A DNA stretch of 64,000 nt from Paratractidigestivibacter sp003150175 (lineage in GTDB: Bacteria; Actinomycetota; Coriobacteriia; Coriobacteriales; Atopobiaceae): the NCBI RefSeq assembly GCF_964283195.1, contig NZ_CAXYLH010000004.1; one strand, 5' to 3'. The notes below the pieces were generated by a model that was given only the letters and a program-made list of their open reading frames with translations, was not told the DNA's origin and did no database searches. Positions 7,576 through 15,216 of this stretch are shown piece after piece. Position numbers and translations under genes: made by a program. How positions within the stretch are numbered: the stretch's first letter is position 1; each line of letters begins with the position of its first letter.

Positions 7576-9813
7576 ATGGCCGCAACCCCCGCAACCAACA
7601 CCTCCGCCCCTGCAACCAACGACGAGCGCGCCCAGCGCCGCCTGCGCCGCCAGGCGCTTCTTGACGCCGGGGTGAACCCGTACCCGATCCGCTCTACCGT
7701 GACCGCGCACGCCGCGGAGCTCGAGGAGCGCTACGCCGAGCTCGCCGACGGCGAGTGCACCGAGGACGTCTACTCGCTCACCGGCCGCATCCGCGCCTTC
7801 CGCAAGCAGGGCAAGATCGCCTTCATCGTGCTCGAGGACTGCACGGGCTCCATCCAGCTGTTCTGCCGCGTGAACGACCTGCCCGAGGGCGACTGGGCGC
7901 TTCTTTCCAACCTGGACCTCGGCGACGTCATCGGCGCGACCGGCGCCGTCATCCGCACCAAGCGCGGCCAGCTCTCCATCGCGCCGACGCACCTCGAGAT
8001 CCTCTCGAAGTCGCTGCGCCCGCTGCCCGAGAAGTTCCACGGCCTCACCGACCGCGAGGTCCGCTACCGTCAGCGCTACGTCGACCTCATCATGAACCCC
8101 GAGGTCCGCGACACGTTCCGTCGCCGCAGCCAGATCATCAGCCTGATCCGCCGCTACATGGAGGCCGACGGCTACATGGAGGTCGAGACCCCCATGATGC
8201 ACGCCATCCTCGGCGGCGCGAATGCCAAGCCCTTCGTCACCCACTTCAACGCCCTCGACCGCGACTTCTACCTGCGCATCGCCACCGAGCTGCCGCTCAA
8301 GCGCTGCATCGTTGGCGGCCTCGAGCGCGTCTTCGAGATCGGCCGTCAGTTCCGCAACGAGGGCATGGACCTCACGCACAACCCCGAGTTCACCTCGATG
8401 GAGGCCTACTGCGCCTACTCCGACCTCGAGGGGATGAAGGAGCTCACCGAGGGCCTCTTTAAGACCATCGCCCGCGAGGTCTGCGGCTGCGAGGAGGGTC
8501 ACGAGGTCATCACGTACCAGGGCCAGGAAGTCGACATGTCCGGCACCTGGGAGTCCCTGCCGCTGACCGAGGTCGCCTCGCGCGCAGTCGGCGAGCACGT
8601 GGACATGGACACCCCGATCGAGCGCCTGCGCGAGCTCTGTGAGGAGCACGACATCGAGTGGCAGGAGAACTGGGGCGCCGGCAAGCTCGTCTTCGAGCTC
8701 TACGACGAGCTCGGCGAGGCCACGCTCGTCAACCCGACCTTCGTCTGCGACTACCCCGAGGAGGTCAGCCCGCTGTCCAAGCGCAAGGACGATGACCCGC
8801 GCCTGACCGACCGCTTCGAGCTCGTCATCTGCGGCCACGAGTACGCCAACGCGTTCTCCGAGCTCAACGACCCCGTCGACCAGGCCGGCCGCTTCGCCGA
8901 GCAGGTCGCGGCCAAGGGCTTCGGCGACGACGAGGCCATGGGCTACGACTACGACTACGTGCGCGCGCTCGAGTACGGCATGCCGCCGGCGGGCGGCATC
9001 GGCTACGGCATCGACCGCATGGTCATGCTGTTCTGCGACGCCCCGGCCATCCGCGACGTGCTCCTCTTCCCGGCGATGAAGCCCGAGACCATCACCCGCG
9101 CCGACATCGCGAGCCAGCTGCCCGAGAGCACCGACAACGCCGCCGCGTCCGTCGACGCGCTCGCCGACGACGCGGAGAACGGCGCCGCCAACGAGGCCGC
9201 CGCGAACGCCCACGGCGCCGAGGCTCCCGCGCTCGAGACCGGCCTCACCCGCGACCAGGCGTTCGACCTGCTCAAGCAGTACAACGAGGACCCGTTCCAC
9301 ATCGCGCACGGCCAGACCCTCGAGGGCCTCATGCGCTACTACGCGGCTAAGTACGACCCGAAGAACGTCGAGTTCTGGGGCCAGGTCGGGCTTCTTCACG
9401 ACCTCGACTGGGAGAAGTTCCAGGACGCCGTGCAGCACACCGTCAAGGGCGCCGAGCTCATCGAGGCCGCCGGCGGCACCAAGGAGCTCGCGCGCGCCAT
9501 CCAGACCCACAACTCCGACAACAACCCGGACCTGCCTGCGCCCAGCTCAAAGATGGAGTGCGTGCTCTTCGCCTGCGACGAGCTCTCCGGCCTGATCGAG
9601 GCGGCCGTCCTCATGCGCCCGTCCAAGTCCGTCATGGACTTCGAGGTCAAGTCGCTCAAGAAGAAGTTCAAGGACAAGCGCTTCGCCGCCGGCTGCGACC
9701 GTGACGTCATCCGCAAGGGCGCCGAGCTCAACGGCATGGAGCTCGACGAGCTCTTCGCGAGCGTCATCGAGGCCATGAAAGCCATCCAGCCCACCTGCGA
9801 GGGCGTCAACTAG
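7576..9813 (+). CDS. lysS: Class II lysyl-tRNA synthetase fused to a C-terminal HD domain
   Basis: 745 residues against about 500 for a normal LysRS. Residues up to about 505 are a complete class II LysRS: OB-fold anticodon-binding domain (SLTGRIRAFRKQGKIAFI), motif 2 (RNEGMDLTHNPEFT near 258) and motif 3 (GIGYGIDRMVML near 475). An Ala/Asn/Glu-rich linker (about 510-555) leads into a domain matching stand-alone HD-type predicted hydrolases, with LLHDLDWEKF near 605 and LMRPSKSVMDFEVKSLKKKF. The enzyme charges tRNA-Lys; the HD domain could hydrolyse a phosphoester, which is inference. ATG 7576 has AAAGGAAG in front; an ATG at 7546 sits in the greA terminator. Confidence 0.95.
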   Translation: MAATPATNTSAPATNDERAQRRLRRQALLDAGVNPYPIRSTVTAHAAELEERYAELADGECTEDVYSLTGRIRAFRKQGKIAFIVLEDCTGSIQLFCRVNDLPEGDWALLSNLDLGDVIGATGAVIRTKRGQLSIAPTHLEILSKSLRPLPEKFHGLTDREVRYRQRYVDLIMNPEVRDTFRRRSQIISLIRRYMEADGYMEVETPMMHAILGGANAKPFVTHFNALDRDFYLRIATELPLKRCIVGGLERVFEIGRQFRNEGMDLTHNPEFTSMEAYCAYSDLEGMKELTEGLFKTIAREVCGCEEGHEVITYQGQEVDMSGTWESLPLTEVASRAVGEHVDMDTPIERLRELCEEHDIEWQENWGAGKLVFELYDELGEATLVNPTFVCDYPEEVSPLSKRKDDDPRLTDRFELVICGHEYANAFSELNDPVDQAGRFAEQVAAKGFGDDEAMGYDYDYVRALEYGMPPAGGIGYGIDRMVMLFCDAPAIRDVLLFPAMKPETITRADIASQLPESTDNAAASVDALADDAENGAANEAAANAHGAEAPALETGLTRDQAFDLLKQYNEDPFHIAHGQTLEGLMRYYAAKYDPKNVEFWGQVGLLHDLDWEKFQDAVQHTVKGAELIEAAGGTKELARAIQTHNSDNNPDLPAPSSKMECVLFACDELSGLIEAAVLMRPSKSVMDFEVKSLKKKFKDKRFAAGCDRDVIRKGAELNGMELDELFASVIEAMKAIQPTCEGVN

Positions 9814-9850
9814 GGGAGAAGCGCCCGCGGCGGTCGGTCCGCGGCGGCCT

Positions 9851-9905
9851 GCCCGCGAGGGGCTTGCGACCTGTGGCGGTCTGCAAGCCCCTCGCGGGCT
9901 TCTTT
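9851..9905 (+). terminator. Strong rho-independent terminator after lysS
   Basis: Perfect 17-bp arms (9851-9867 and 9883-9899) followed by TTCTTT. Confidence 0.88.
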
Positions 9906-9912
9906 CCGAACC

Positions 9913-9981
9913 GAATAACGTACAAGTTTGGGCTTTTGCGAGCGATTTTGCCCCGCAAGAGCCCAAACTTGTACGTTATTC
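9913..9981. repeat. Long palindromic hairpin with 28-bp arms
   Basis: Left arm 9913-9940 and right arm 9954-9981 match with a single mismatch across a 13-nt loop; the arm begins GAATAACGTACAAGTTTGGG. There is no T-run, so it is not a simple terminator, and the base composition differs from the flanks. It resembles a mobile palindromic repeat unit. Confidence 0.75.
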
Positions 9982-9994
9982 CTCCACCAACACT

Positions 9995-10018
9995 GGGTGA
10001 CAGTCATCGGCTGCAGCT
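9995..10018 (+). repeat. Half copy of the GTGACAGTC...TGCAGCT repeat
   Basis: GGGTGACAGTCAT followed by TGCAGCT matches the left arm of the palindromic element at 43667-43775 (same ends, two to three changes between them). Confidence 0.6.
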
Positions 10019-10269
10019 CCCGCGTCTCTTTCCGCCTCCCGGCTGCCTCCCCCGCGCCCCCTGTGCAATCGTCCAAAACAATCCAAACATTCGGATAATT
10101 CGAAGTGTTCCCAGCTAAACGGCGCATTTTCTACCGTTCGCGGGAAAAATCCTTTACCTGACGCGACCCTAACCGCGCCCGCGTTTGTGGGTGGTATCTT
10201 CGAAATCGGACGAAGGGGCGACCTATGCCGCCCCGAAGGGGGATTAGTTTTCCGGACGAAGGGGGAAAC

Positions 10270-10953
10270 ATGAAGTTCTTCATCGACACCGCCGACATCG
10301 ACGAGATCAAGGAAGCCATGAGCTGGGGCTGCCTGGCCGGAGTCACCACCAACCCGTCGCTCTACGCCCGCACCGGCGGCAAGCTCGCCGACTTCGAGGG
10401 CCACATGCTCAAGATCGCTCAGATCTGCGAGGGACTGCCCGTCTCGGCCGAGTCCCAGGCAAAGACGACCGAGGGCATGATCGAGGACGGCCGCCGTCTT
10501 TCGGCCCTGGCCCCGAACATCGTCGTCAAGCTCCCCATCTGCGCCGAGTCCCTCGCCGCGACCCACACGCTGGCCGCCGAGGGCGTCCGCATCAACATGA
10601 CGCTCGTCTTCAGCCCAACCCAGGCCCTGCTCGCCGCCAACGCCGGCGCCCGCTACATCAGCCCGTTCGTCGGCCGCTTCGACGACATCGCCGAGGACGG
10701 CATCCAGCAGCTCGCCAACGTCGTCGCCTGCATCCAGAACTATGACTGGTCCGGCAAGAACGTCGACGACCAGGTCGAGATTATCACCGCGAGCATCCGC
10801 ACCCCGAACCACGTGACCCAGGCGGCCCTGCTGGGCGCCGACATCGCGACCGTCCCGTTCGGCGCGCTCAAGAAGTGCCTCAAGCACCCCCTGACCGACC
10901 AGGGCATGGCCAGCTTCGATGCCGACTGGGCCAAGGTCGTCGCGGCTCGGTAG
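10270..10953 (+). CDS. fsa: Fructose-6-phosphate aldolase / small transaldolase family
   Basis: 227 residues, the length of the TalC/MipB/FSA subfamily. MKFFIDTADIDEIKE at the start, GVTTNPSL, the Schiff-base lysine in NIVVKLPI, NMTLVFSPTQALLAANAGA and YISPFVGRFDD are all present. The family cleaves fructose 6-phosphate to dihydroxyacetone and glyceraldehyde 3-phosphate, or acts as transaldolase; sequence alone does not separate these. GAAGGGGGAAAC precedes the ATG. The split transketolase genes directly downstream point to a role in the non-oxidative pentose phosphate pathway, so a transaldolase role is quite possible. Confidence 0.93.
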   Translation: MKFFIDTADIDEIKEAMSWGCLAGVTTNPSLYARTGGKLADFEGHMLKIAQICEGLPVSAESQAKTTEGMIEDGRRLSALAPNIVVKLPICAESLAATHTLAAEGVRINMTLVFSPTQALLAANAGARYISPFVGRFDDIAEDGIQQLANVVACIQNYDWSGKNVDDQVEIITASIRTPNHVTQAALLGADIATVPFGALKKCLKHPLTDQGMASFDADWAKVVAAR

Positions 10954-11042
10954 CCCGGCCGACGCCGCGAGGCCGCGCAAAGAAGCCCCGAAGCGCTTCT
11001 TGCCCGCGCCCTTGCAAGAGTAAAGGTTTTTACTTGAATCTT

Positions 11043-11070
11043 CCGCGGCGGCGTTCCGACGTCGCCGCGG
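11043..11070. other. GC-rich hairpin in the leader of the transketolase genes
   Basis: CCGCGGCG and CGCCGCGG flank a short loop about 45 bases before the tktA ATG. No T-run follows, so it is not a classic terminator; it may shape the leader of the transketolase message. Confidence 0.4.
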
Positions 11071-11116
11071 TGCTAAGTTTGGAACGTCTCAACCATACCG
11101 AGCCCAAGGAGGCACC

Positions 11117-11947
11117 ATGACCGACCAGGAGCTGGCTCGCGTCGCCAACGAGGTCCGCAAGGGCATCGTCACCGGCGTGCACGCCGCCAAGGCGGGCCAC
11201 CCCGGCGGGTCGCTGTCCATCGCGGACATCCTGACCTACCTCTACTTCGAGGACATGAACATCGACCCGGCCGACCCCCGCAAGGCCGACCGCGACCGCC
11301 TTGTCCTCTCTAAGGGCCACGCGGCCCCCGCGCTCTACTCCGTCCTCGCCAGCCGCGGTTACTTCCCGGTGGAGGAGCTCACCACGCTGCGCCACATCGG
11401 CAGCCGCCTGCAGGGCCACCCGAACATGAACGACACCCCCGGCGTGGACATGTCCACCGGTTCCCTCGGCCAGGGCATCAGCGCGGCAGTAGGTATGGCG
11501 CTCGCCGCCAAGCACTGGGGCGACGCCTACCGCACCTACGCGATCCTGGGCGACGGCGAGATCGAGGAGGGCCAGGTCTGGGAGGCCGCGATGTTCGCGG
11601 GCAACAAACAGCTGGACAACCTCTGCGTCGTCGTGGACCACAACCGCCTGCAGATCGACGGCACGAACGAGGAGGTCAACTCCCCGATGCCCATCGCGGA
11701 CAAGTTCCGCGCCTTCAAGTTCAACGTGATCGAGCTCGCCGACGGCAACGACTTCGCGCAGATCCGCGAGGCGTTCCAGGCCGCCCGCGCCCACAAGGGT
11801 GAGCCCACCTGCATCGTGGCCGAGACGGTCAAGGGCAAGGGCGTGAGCTACATGGAGAACGCGGTCGGCTGGCACGGCAAGGCCCCCAACGACGAGCAGT
11901 ACGCGCAGGCGATGGCCGAGCTCGAGGCCGCCGGGAAGGAGCTCTAA
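11117..11947 (+). CDS. tktA: Transketolase, N-terminal (TPP-binding) subunit
   Basis: 276 residues, equal to the first domain of full transketolase. KAGHPGGSLSIADILTYLYF, the GDGEIEEGQVWEA TPP/Mg2+ motif and DHNRLQIDG are present. It binds the pyrophosphate of thiamine diphosphate and pairs with the C-terminal subunit to transfer two-carbon units between sugar phosphates. AAGGAGGCACC precedes the ATG. The stop codon overlaps the ATG of the next gene by one base (TAATG), so the two subunits are translationally coupled. Confidence 0.96.
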   Translation: MTDQELARVANEVRKGIVTGVHAAKAGHPGGSLSIADILTYLYFEDMNIDPADPRKADRDRLVLSKGHAAPALYSVLASRGYFPVEELTTLRHIGSRLQGHPNMNDTPGVDMSTGSLGQGISAAVGMALAAKHWGDAYRTYAILGDGEIEEGQVWEAAMFAGNKQLDNLCVVVDHNRLQIDGTNEEVNSPMPIADKFRAFKFNVIELADGNDFAQIREAFQAARAHKGEPTCIVAETVKGKGVSYMENAVGWHGKAPNDEQYAQAMAELEAAGKEL

Positions 11948-12888
11948 TGGCAGATGTAAAGAAGGTCGCGACCCGCGCGAGCTACGGCGACGCGCTCGTG
12001 GAGCTCGGCAACGAGAAGGACGACTTCATCGTCCTCGACGCCGACCTCGCCGCCGCCACCCAGACCGGCCGCTTCAAGGCCGCCCACCCCGAGCGCTTCT
12101 ACGACTGCGGCATCGCCGAGTCCAACATGGTCGGCATCGCCGCGGGCGTCGCAGCCGCCGGCAAGAAGGTCTTCTGCTCCACGTTCGCGATGTTCGCCGC
12201 CGGCCGCGCGTTCGAGCAGGTCCGCAACTCCATCGGCTACCCGCACCTCAACGTGAACATCTGCGCCACGCACGCCGGCATCTCGGTCGGCGAGGACGGC
12301 GCGACGCACCAGTGCAACGAGGACATCGCCCTCATGCGCACGATCCCCGGCATGACGGTTATCGTGCCGGCCGATGACACCGAGGCCAAGGCCGCCGTCC
12401 GCGCCGCCTACGAGTACGACGGCCCGGTCTACATGCGCCTCGGCCGCCTCGCCGTTCCCGTGATCAACGACCCCGCCACCTACAAGTTCGAGATGGGCAA
12501 GGGCGTCGTCCTGCGCGAGGGCGCCGACGTCACGATCGTGGCCACCGGCCTCATGGTCGCGGCAGCCCTCGAGGCCGCCGAGTCCCTCGCCGCCAAGGGC
12601 GTCGACGCCGAGGTCGTGAACATCCACACCGTGAAGCCGCTCGACGAGGAGCTCGTCCGCGCGTCCGCCCACAAGACCGGCCGCGTCGTCACCTGCGAGG
12701 AACACTCCGTTATCGGCGGTCTCGGCGACGCCGTGCTCGCGGCGCTCGCGGCCGACCCGGTGCCCGTGCGCAAGGTCGGCGTGAACGACGTCTTCGGCGA
12801 GTCCGGCCCGGCCGTCGACCTGCTGGCCAAGTACGGCCTCGACGCCGCCGGCGTCGAGCGCCAGGTGCTGGACTTCCTGGGCAAGTAA
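11947..12888 (+). CDS. tktB: Transketolase, C-terminal (pyrimidine-binding) subunit
   Basis: 313 residues with RASYGDALVELGN, the FYDCGIAESNMVGIAAGVAA signature holding the catalytic Glu of the pyrimidine domain, and ATHAGISVGEDGATHQ. The C-terminal third is the usual transketolase C domain (TGRVVTCEEHSVIGGLG). It completes the active site with the upstream subunit; the one-base overlap favours equal amounts. Split transketolases are common in anaerobic Firmicutes and Actinobacteria. A strong terminator follows. Confidence 0.96.
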   Translation: MADVKKVATRASYGDALVELGNEKDDFIVLDADLAAATQTGRFKAAHPERFYDCGIAESNMVGIAAGVAAAGKKVFCSTFAMFAAGRAFEQVRNSIGYPHLNVNICATHAGISVGEDGATHQCNEDIALMRTIPGMTVIVPADDTEAKAAVRAAYEYDGPVYMRLGRLAVPVINDPATYKFEMGKGVVLREGADVTIVATGLMVAAALEAAESLAAKGVDAEVVNIHTVKPLDEELVRASAHKTGRVVTCEEHSVIGGLGDAVLAALAADPVPVRKVGVNDVFGESGPAVDLLAKYGLDAAGVERQVLDFLGK

Positions 12889-12918
12889 CCTTCCGGCCAA
12901 CGCCGGGTTACAGCCGTT

Positions 12919-12968
12919 GCGAGCAACGCCCGCCCCTCAAGTTGACGGGCGGGCGCTGCTCGCTTCTT
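12919..12968 (+). terminator. Rho-independent terminator after transketolase
   Basis: 17-bp arms 12919-12935 and 12947-12963 with one mismatch, followed by TTCTTGCTCTT. Confidence 0.82.
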
Positions 12969-13022
12969 GCTCTTCTCGTCGTGTGGGGAGGTTCTGCTTT
13001 ATCAACCGTTACTTCAAGGCAT

Positions 13023-13052
13023 TTGGGGCAGAAGCTGGCCTTTTGCTAAACT
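13023..13052 (+). promoter_or_regulatory. Candidate sigma-70-type promoter for ftsEX
   Basis: TTGGGG (13023-13028) and TAAACT (13047-13052) are 18 bases apart, 46 bases before the ftsE GTG. The hexamers are only partial matches to consensus. Confidence 0.35.
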
Positions 13053-13097
13053 AGGCAACGCAACTGTCCGCTGTGAGCAAAAGGAAAAGGAACTTTC

Positions 13098-14117
13098 GTG
13101 GCCAATCACTTTCGCAGCACTGAGCGACAGGAGTCGGACGGCGAAGAGACGCTCTTCCAGCCCGAGCCGACTACGGCAGCCGTAACGCCGCAGGTCATCG
13201 ACGACGCAGCCGTCGACGCCGTCCTGCACCCCGAGTCCGTCCAGGCGCCCGCCGTCCCCGCGGCCGACGCGCTCGACTCGGCCGCAGCCGAGGACCTCGC
13301 CGTGCACGCCGTCACCGCCTCCGAGCCCGCCGATCCCACCGATCAGCCGGGCTTCACGAGCGTCTTCGCGCCTCTCGCGAGCGACGACTCGCCCGCGGTC
13401 CCGCGCACCGGTGCGCCCACCGTGTCGTTCAAAAACGTTTCACTCATCTACCCGGCCCAGCCCAACAAGCCCGCTCTCGACGATGTCAGCCTCGACGTGT
13501 ACCCCGGCGAGTTCGTCTTTGTCGTCGGCCACTCCGGCTCCGGCAAGTCCTCGCTCCTGCGCCTGATCACGCGCGAGCTCAAGGCCACCCACGGCCAGGT
13601 CATCGTCGGCGGCCAGGACCTTACCAAGATGCGCAACAAGAAGGTCCCGTATCTCCGTCGCCAGATCGGCACCGTCTACCAGGACTTCAAGCTCCTGCCC
13701 AACAAGACGGTCTACGAGAACGTCGCCTTCGCCCTCGAGTGCATCGGCAAGCCCCGTTCCGTCATCAAGGCCCAGGTCCCCGAGGTGCTCCGCCTCGTCG
13801 GCCTCGCCGAGCGCATGGACCACTTTCCCGACCAGCTCTCCGGTGGCGAGCAGCAGCGTGTCTCGGTCGCCCGCGCCATGGTCAACCGCCCGCCGCTGCT
13901 CGTGTGCGACGAGCCTACCGGCAACCTCGACCCGGCGATCTCGCTGGGCATCATGAAGCTGCTCGACCGAATCAACCGCGCCGGCACCACCATCGTCATG
14001 GCTACGCACGACCGCGAGATGGTCGACTCCATGCGTAAGCGCGTCATCGCCCTGGAGGCCGGCCATGTGGTCCGCGACCAGGAGAAGGGAGGCTACGGCT
14101 ACTATGGCGCCCTCTAA
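13098..14117 (+). CDS. ftsE: Cell-division ATP-binding protein FtsE with long N-terminal extension
   Basis: 339 residues; a typical FtsE has about 225-230. Residues about 108-339 are the ABC ATPase: Walker A GHSGSGKSS near 145, signature LSGGEQQR near 247, Walker B LLVCDEPTG near 267, and the switch His in MATHDRE. FtsE powers FtsX to control peptidoglycan hydrolases at the division site. The first about 105 residues are Ala/Asp/Glu/Pro-rich, probably disordered, and not part of the family. The GTG start has AAGGAAAAGGAAC in front, and the frame is open and biased through the extension. It overlaps ftsX by 14 bases. Confidence 0.95.
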   Translation: MANHFRSTERQESDGEETLFQPEPTTAAVTPQVIDDAAVDAVLHPESVQAPAVPAADALDSAAAEDLAVHAVTASEPADPTDQPGFTSVFAPLASDDSPAVPRTGAPTVSFKNVSLIYPAQPNKPALDDVSLDVYPGEFVFVVGHSGSGKSSLLRLITRELKATHGQVIVGGQDLTKMRNKKVPYLRRQIGTVYQDFKLLPNKTVYENVAFALECIGKPRSVIKAQVPEVLRLVGLAERMDHFPDQLSGGEQQRVSVARAMVNRPPLLVCDEPTGNLDPAISLGIMKLLDRINRAGTTIVMATHDREMVDSMRKRVIALEAGHVVRDQEKGGYGYYGAL

Positions 14118-15030
14118 CATCGGTTACTCTTTCCGCGAGGTCGGTCAGCACTTCCGCCGCAACTGGACCACGGTCCTCGGCGCGGTCGTGACCATCTTCC
14201 TCTCGCTGTTCATCATCGGCGTCTTCGTCCTCGCCTCCGCCCTGATCAACAACATGATCGGCTCCGTCGAGAACGAGGTCACCATCCAGGCGTTCCTCTC
14301 CGATAGCGCCACCGAGGACCAGGTCCAGGCCTACATCCAGAAGGTCCGCGGCTGGGACAACGTCGAGTCCGTCGAGCTCCGCACCAAGGACGAGGCGCTC
14401 GAGCAGTACCAGAACCAGATGTCCAACCGCAACGCGAGCGACGCGATCACCGCCCTCGACGGCGAGAACCCCCTGCCCGCGTCGCTGGTCATCAAGCTCG
14501 ACGACCCGCAGCAGGTCGAGGCCACCGCGTCCAAGATCATCGACGACTCCGACTTCTCGCAGATCTGCGACTCCAAGGACAACCCGTCCGCGGACGTCAA
14601 CTACGGCCGCGAGACCGTCGAGAAGCTCTTTAGCGTGACGACCTACATCCGCATCGCCGCGATCGTGCTCGTCGCCCTGCTAACCTTCGTCGCGTTCGTG
14701 TTCATCAACAACACGATTCGCCTCGCCATCACGGCCCGTCGCCGCGAGATCGGCATCATGCGCCTGGTCGGCGCGTCGAACAGCTTCATCCGCGGGCCGT
14801 TCCTGCTCGAGGGCACCCTCGAGGCCATCATCGGCGCGCTCCTGGCTATCGTGGTCCTCATCGCCGGCGTGAACGCGCTGCTGCCCAAGCTCGCCAGCAG
14901 CATGCAGTTCCTCTCGTTCGCGATCTCGACCAAGACCATGGTCGCCACCTCTGCCGCGCTGCTCGTGCTCGGCGTGGTCATCGGCCTGTTCGGCTCCGCG
15001 ATCGCCATGCGCCGCTACCTCAAGATCTAG
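14104..15030 (+). CDS. ftsX: Cell-division permease FtsX
   Basis: 308 residues with a cytoplasmic start (IGYSFREVGQHFRRNWTTVLG), a first membrane helix, an extracellular region of about 110 residues (ending YGRETVEKLF) and three C-terminal helices with RLAITARRREIGIMRLVGAS. This matches FtsX, which with FtsE activates cell-wall hydrolases during septation. The ATG lies inside the end of ftsE, 14 bases overlapping, so the pair is translationally coupled. A terminator follows. Confidence 0.95.
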   Translation: MAPSNIGYSFREVGQHFRRNWTTVLGAVVTIFLSLFIIGVFVLASALINNMIGSVENEVTIQAFLSDSATEDQVQAYIQKVRGWDNVESVELRTKDEALEQYQNQMSNRNASDAITALDGENPLPASLVIKLDDPQQVEATASKIIDDSDFSQICDSKDNPSADVNYGRETVEKLFSVTTYIRIAAIVLVALLTFVAFVFINNTIRLAITARRREIGIMRLVGASNSFIRGPFLLEGTLEAIIGALLAIVVLIAGVNALLPKLASSMQFLSFAISTKTMVATSAALLVLGVVIGLFGSAIAMRRYLKI

Positions 15031-15079
15031 CCCGGCGCCCTGGCGACGCGCCCCGAACAAGCGCATACTTGCATCACCG

Positions 15080-15110
15080 ACGGCCCCCGGCACCGGGGGC
15101 CGTTTTGTTT
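15080..15110 (+). terminator. Rho-independent terminator after ftsX
   Basis: ACGGCCCCCGG pairs with CCGGGGGCCGT across a 2-3 nt loop, followed by TTTGTTT. Confidence 0.88.
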
Positions 15111-15216
15111 AGCATTTGGCCTCCGCGATCGGCGTCAGGGAAGAATCGCGGGGTTTCAACGATGCGGCGGGTGCCCGTGATTTTTCCGGTGCCGGCCGCA
15201 GAACGGAGAGAGGCAC

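Larger units (their letters stand above)
9906..10269. other. Intergenic region with a long hairpin and a GTGACAGTC repeat
   Basis: Between the lysS terminator and the fructose-6-phosphate aldolase gene lies an AT-richer spacer with no credible gene. It holds the 9913-9981 hairpin and a repeat copy at 9995-10018. A possible -10 (TATCTT near 10196) is seen, without a clear -35. Confidence 0.6.
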
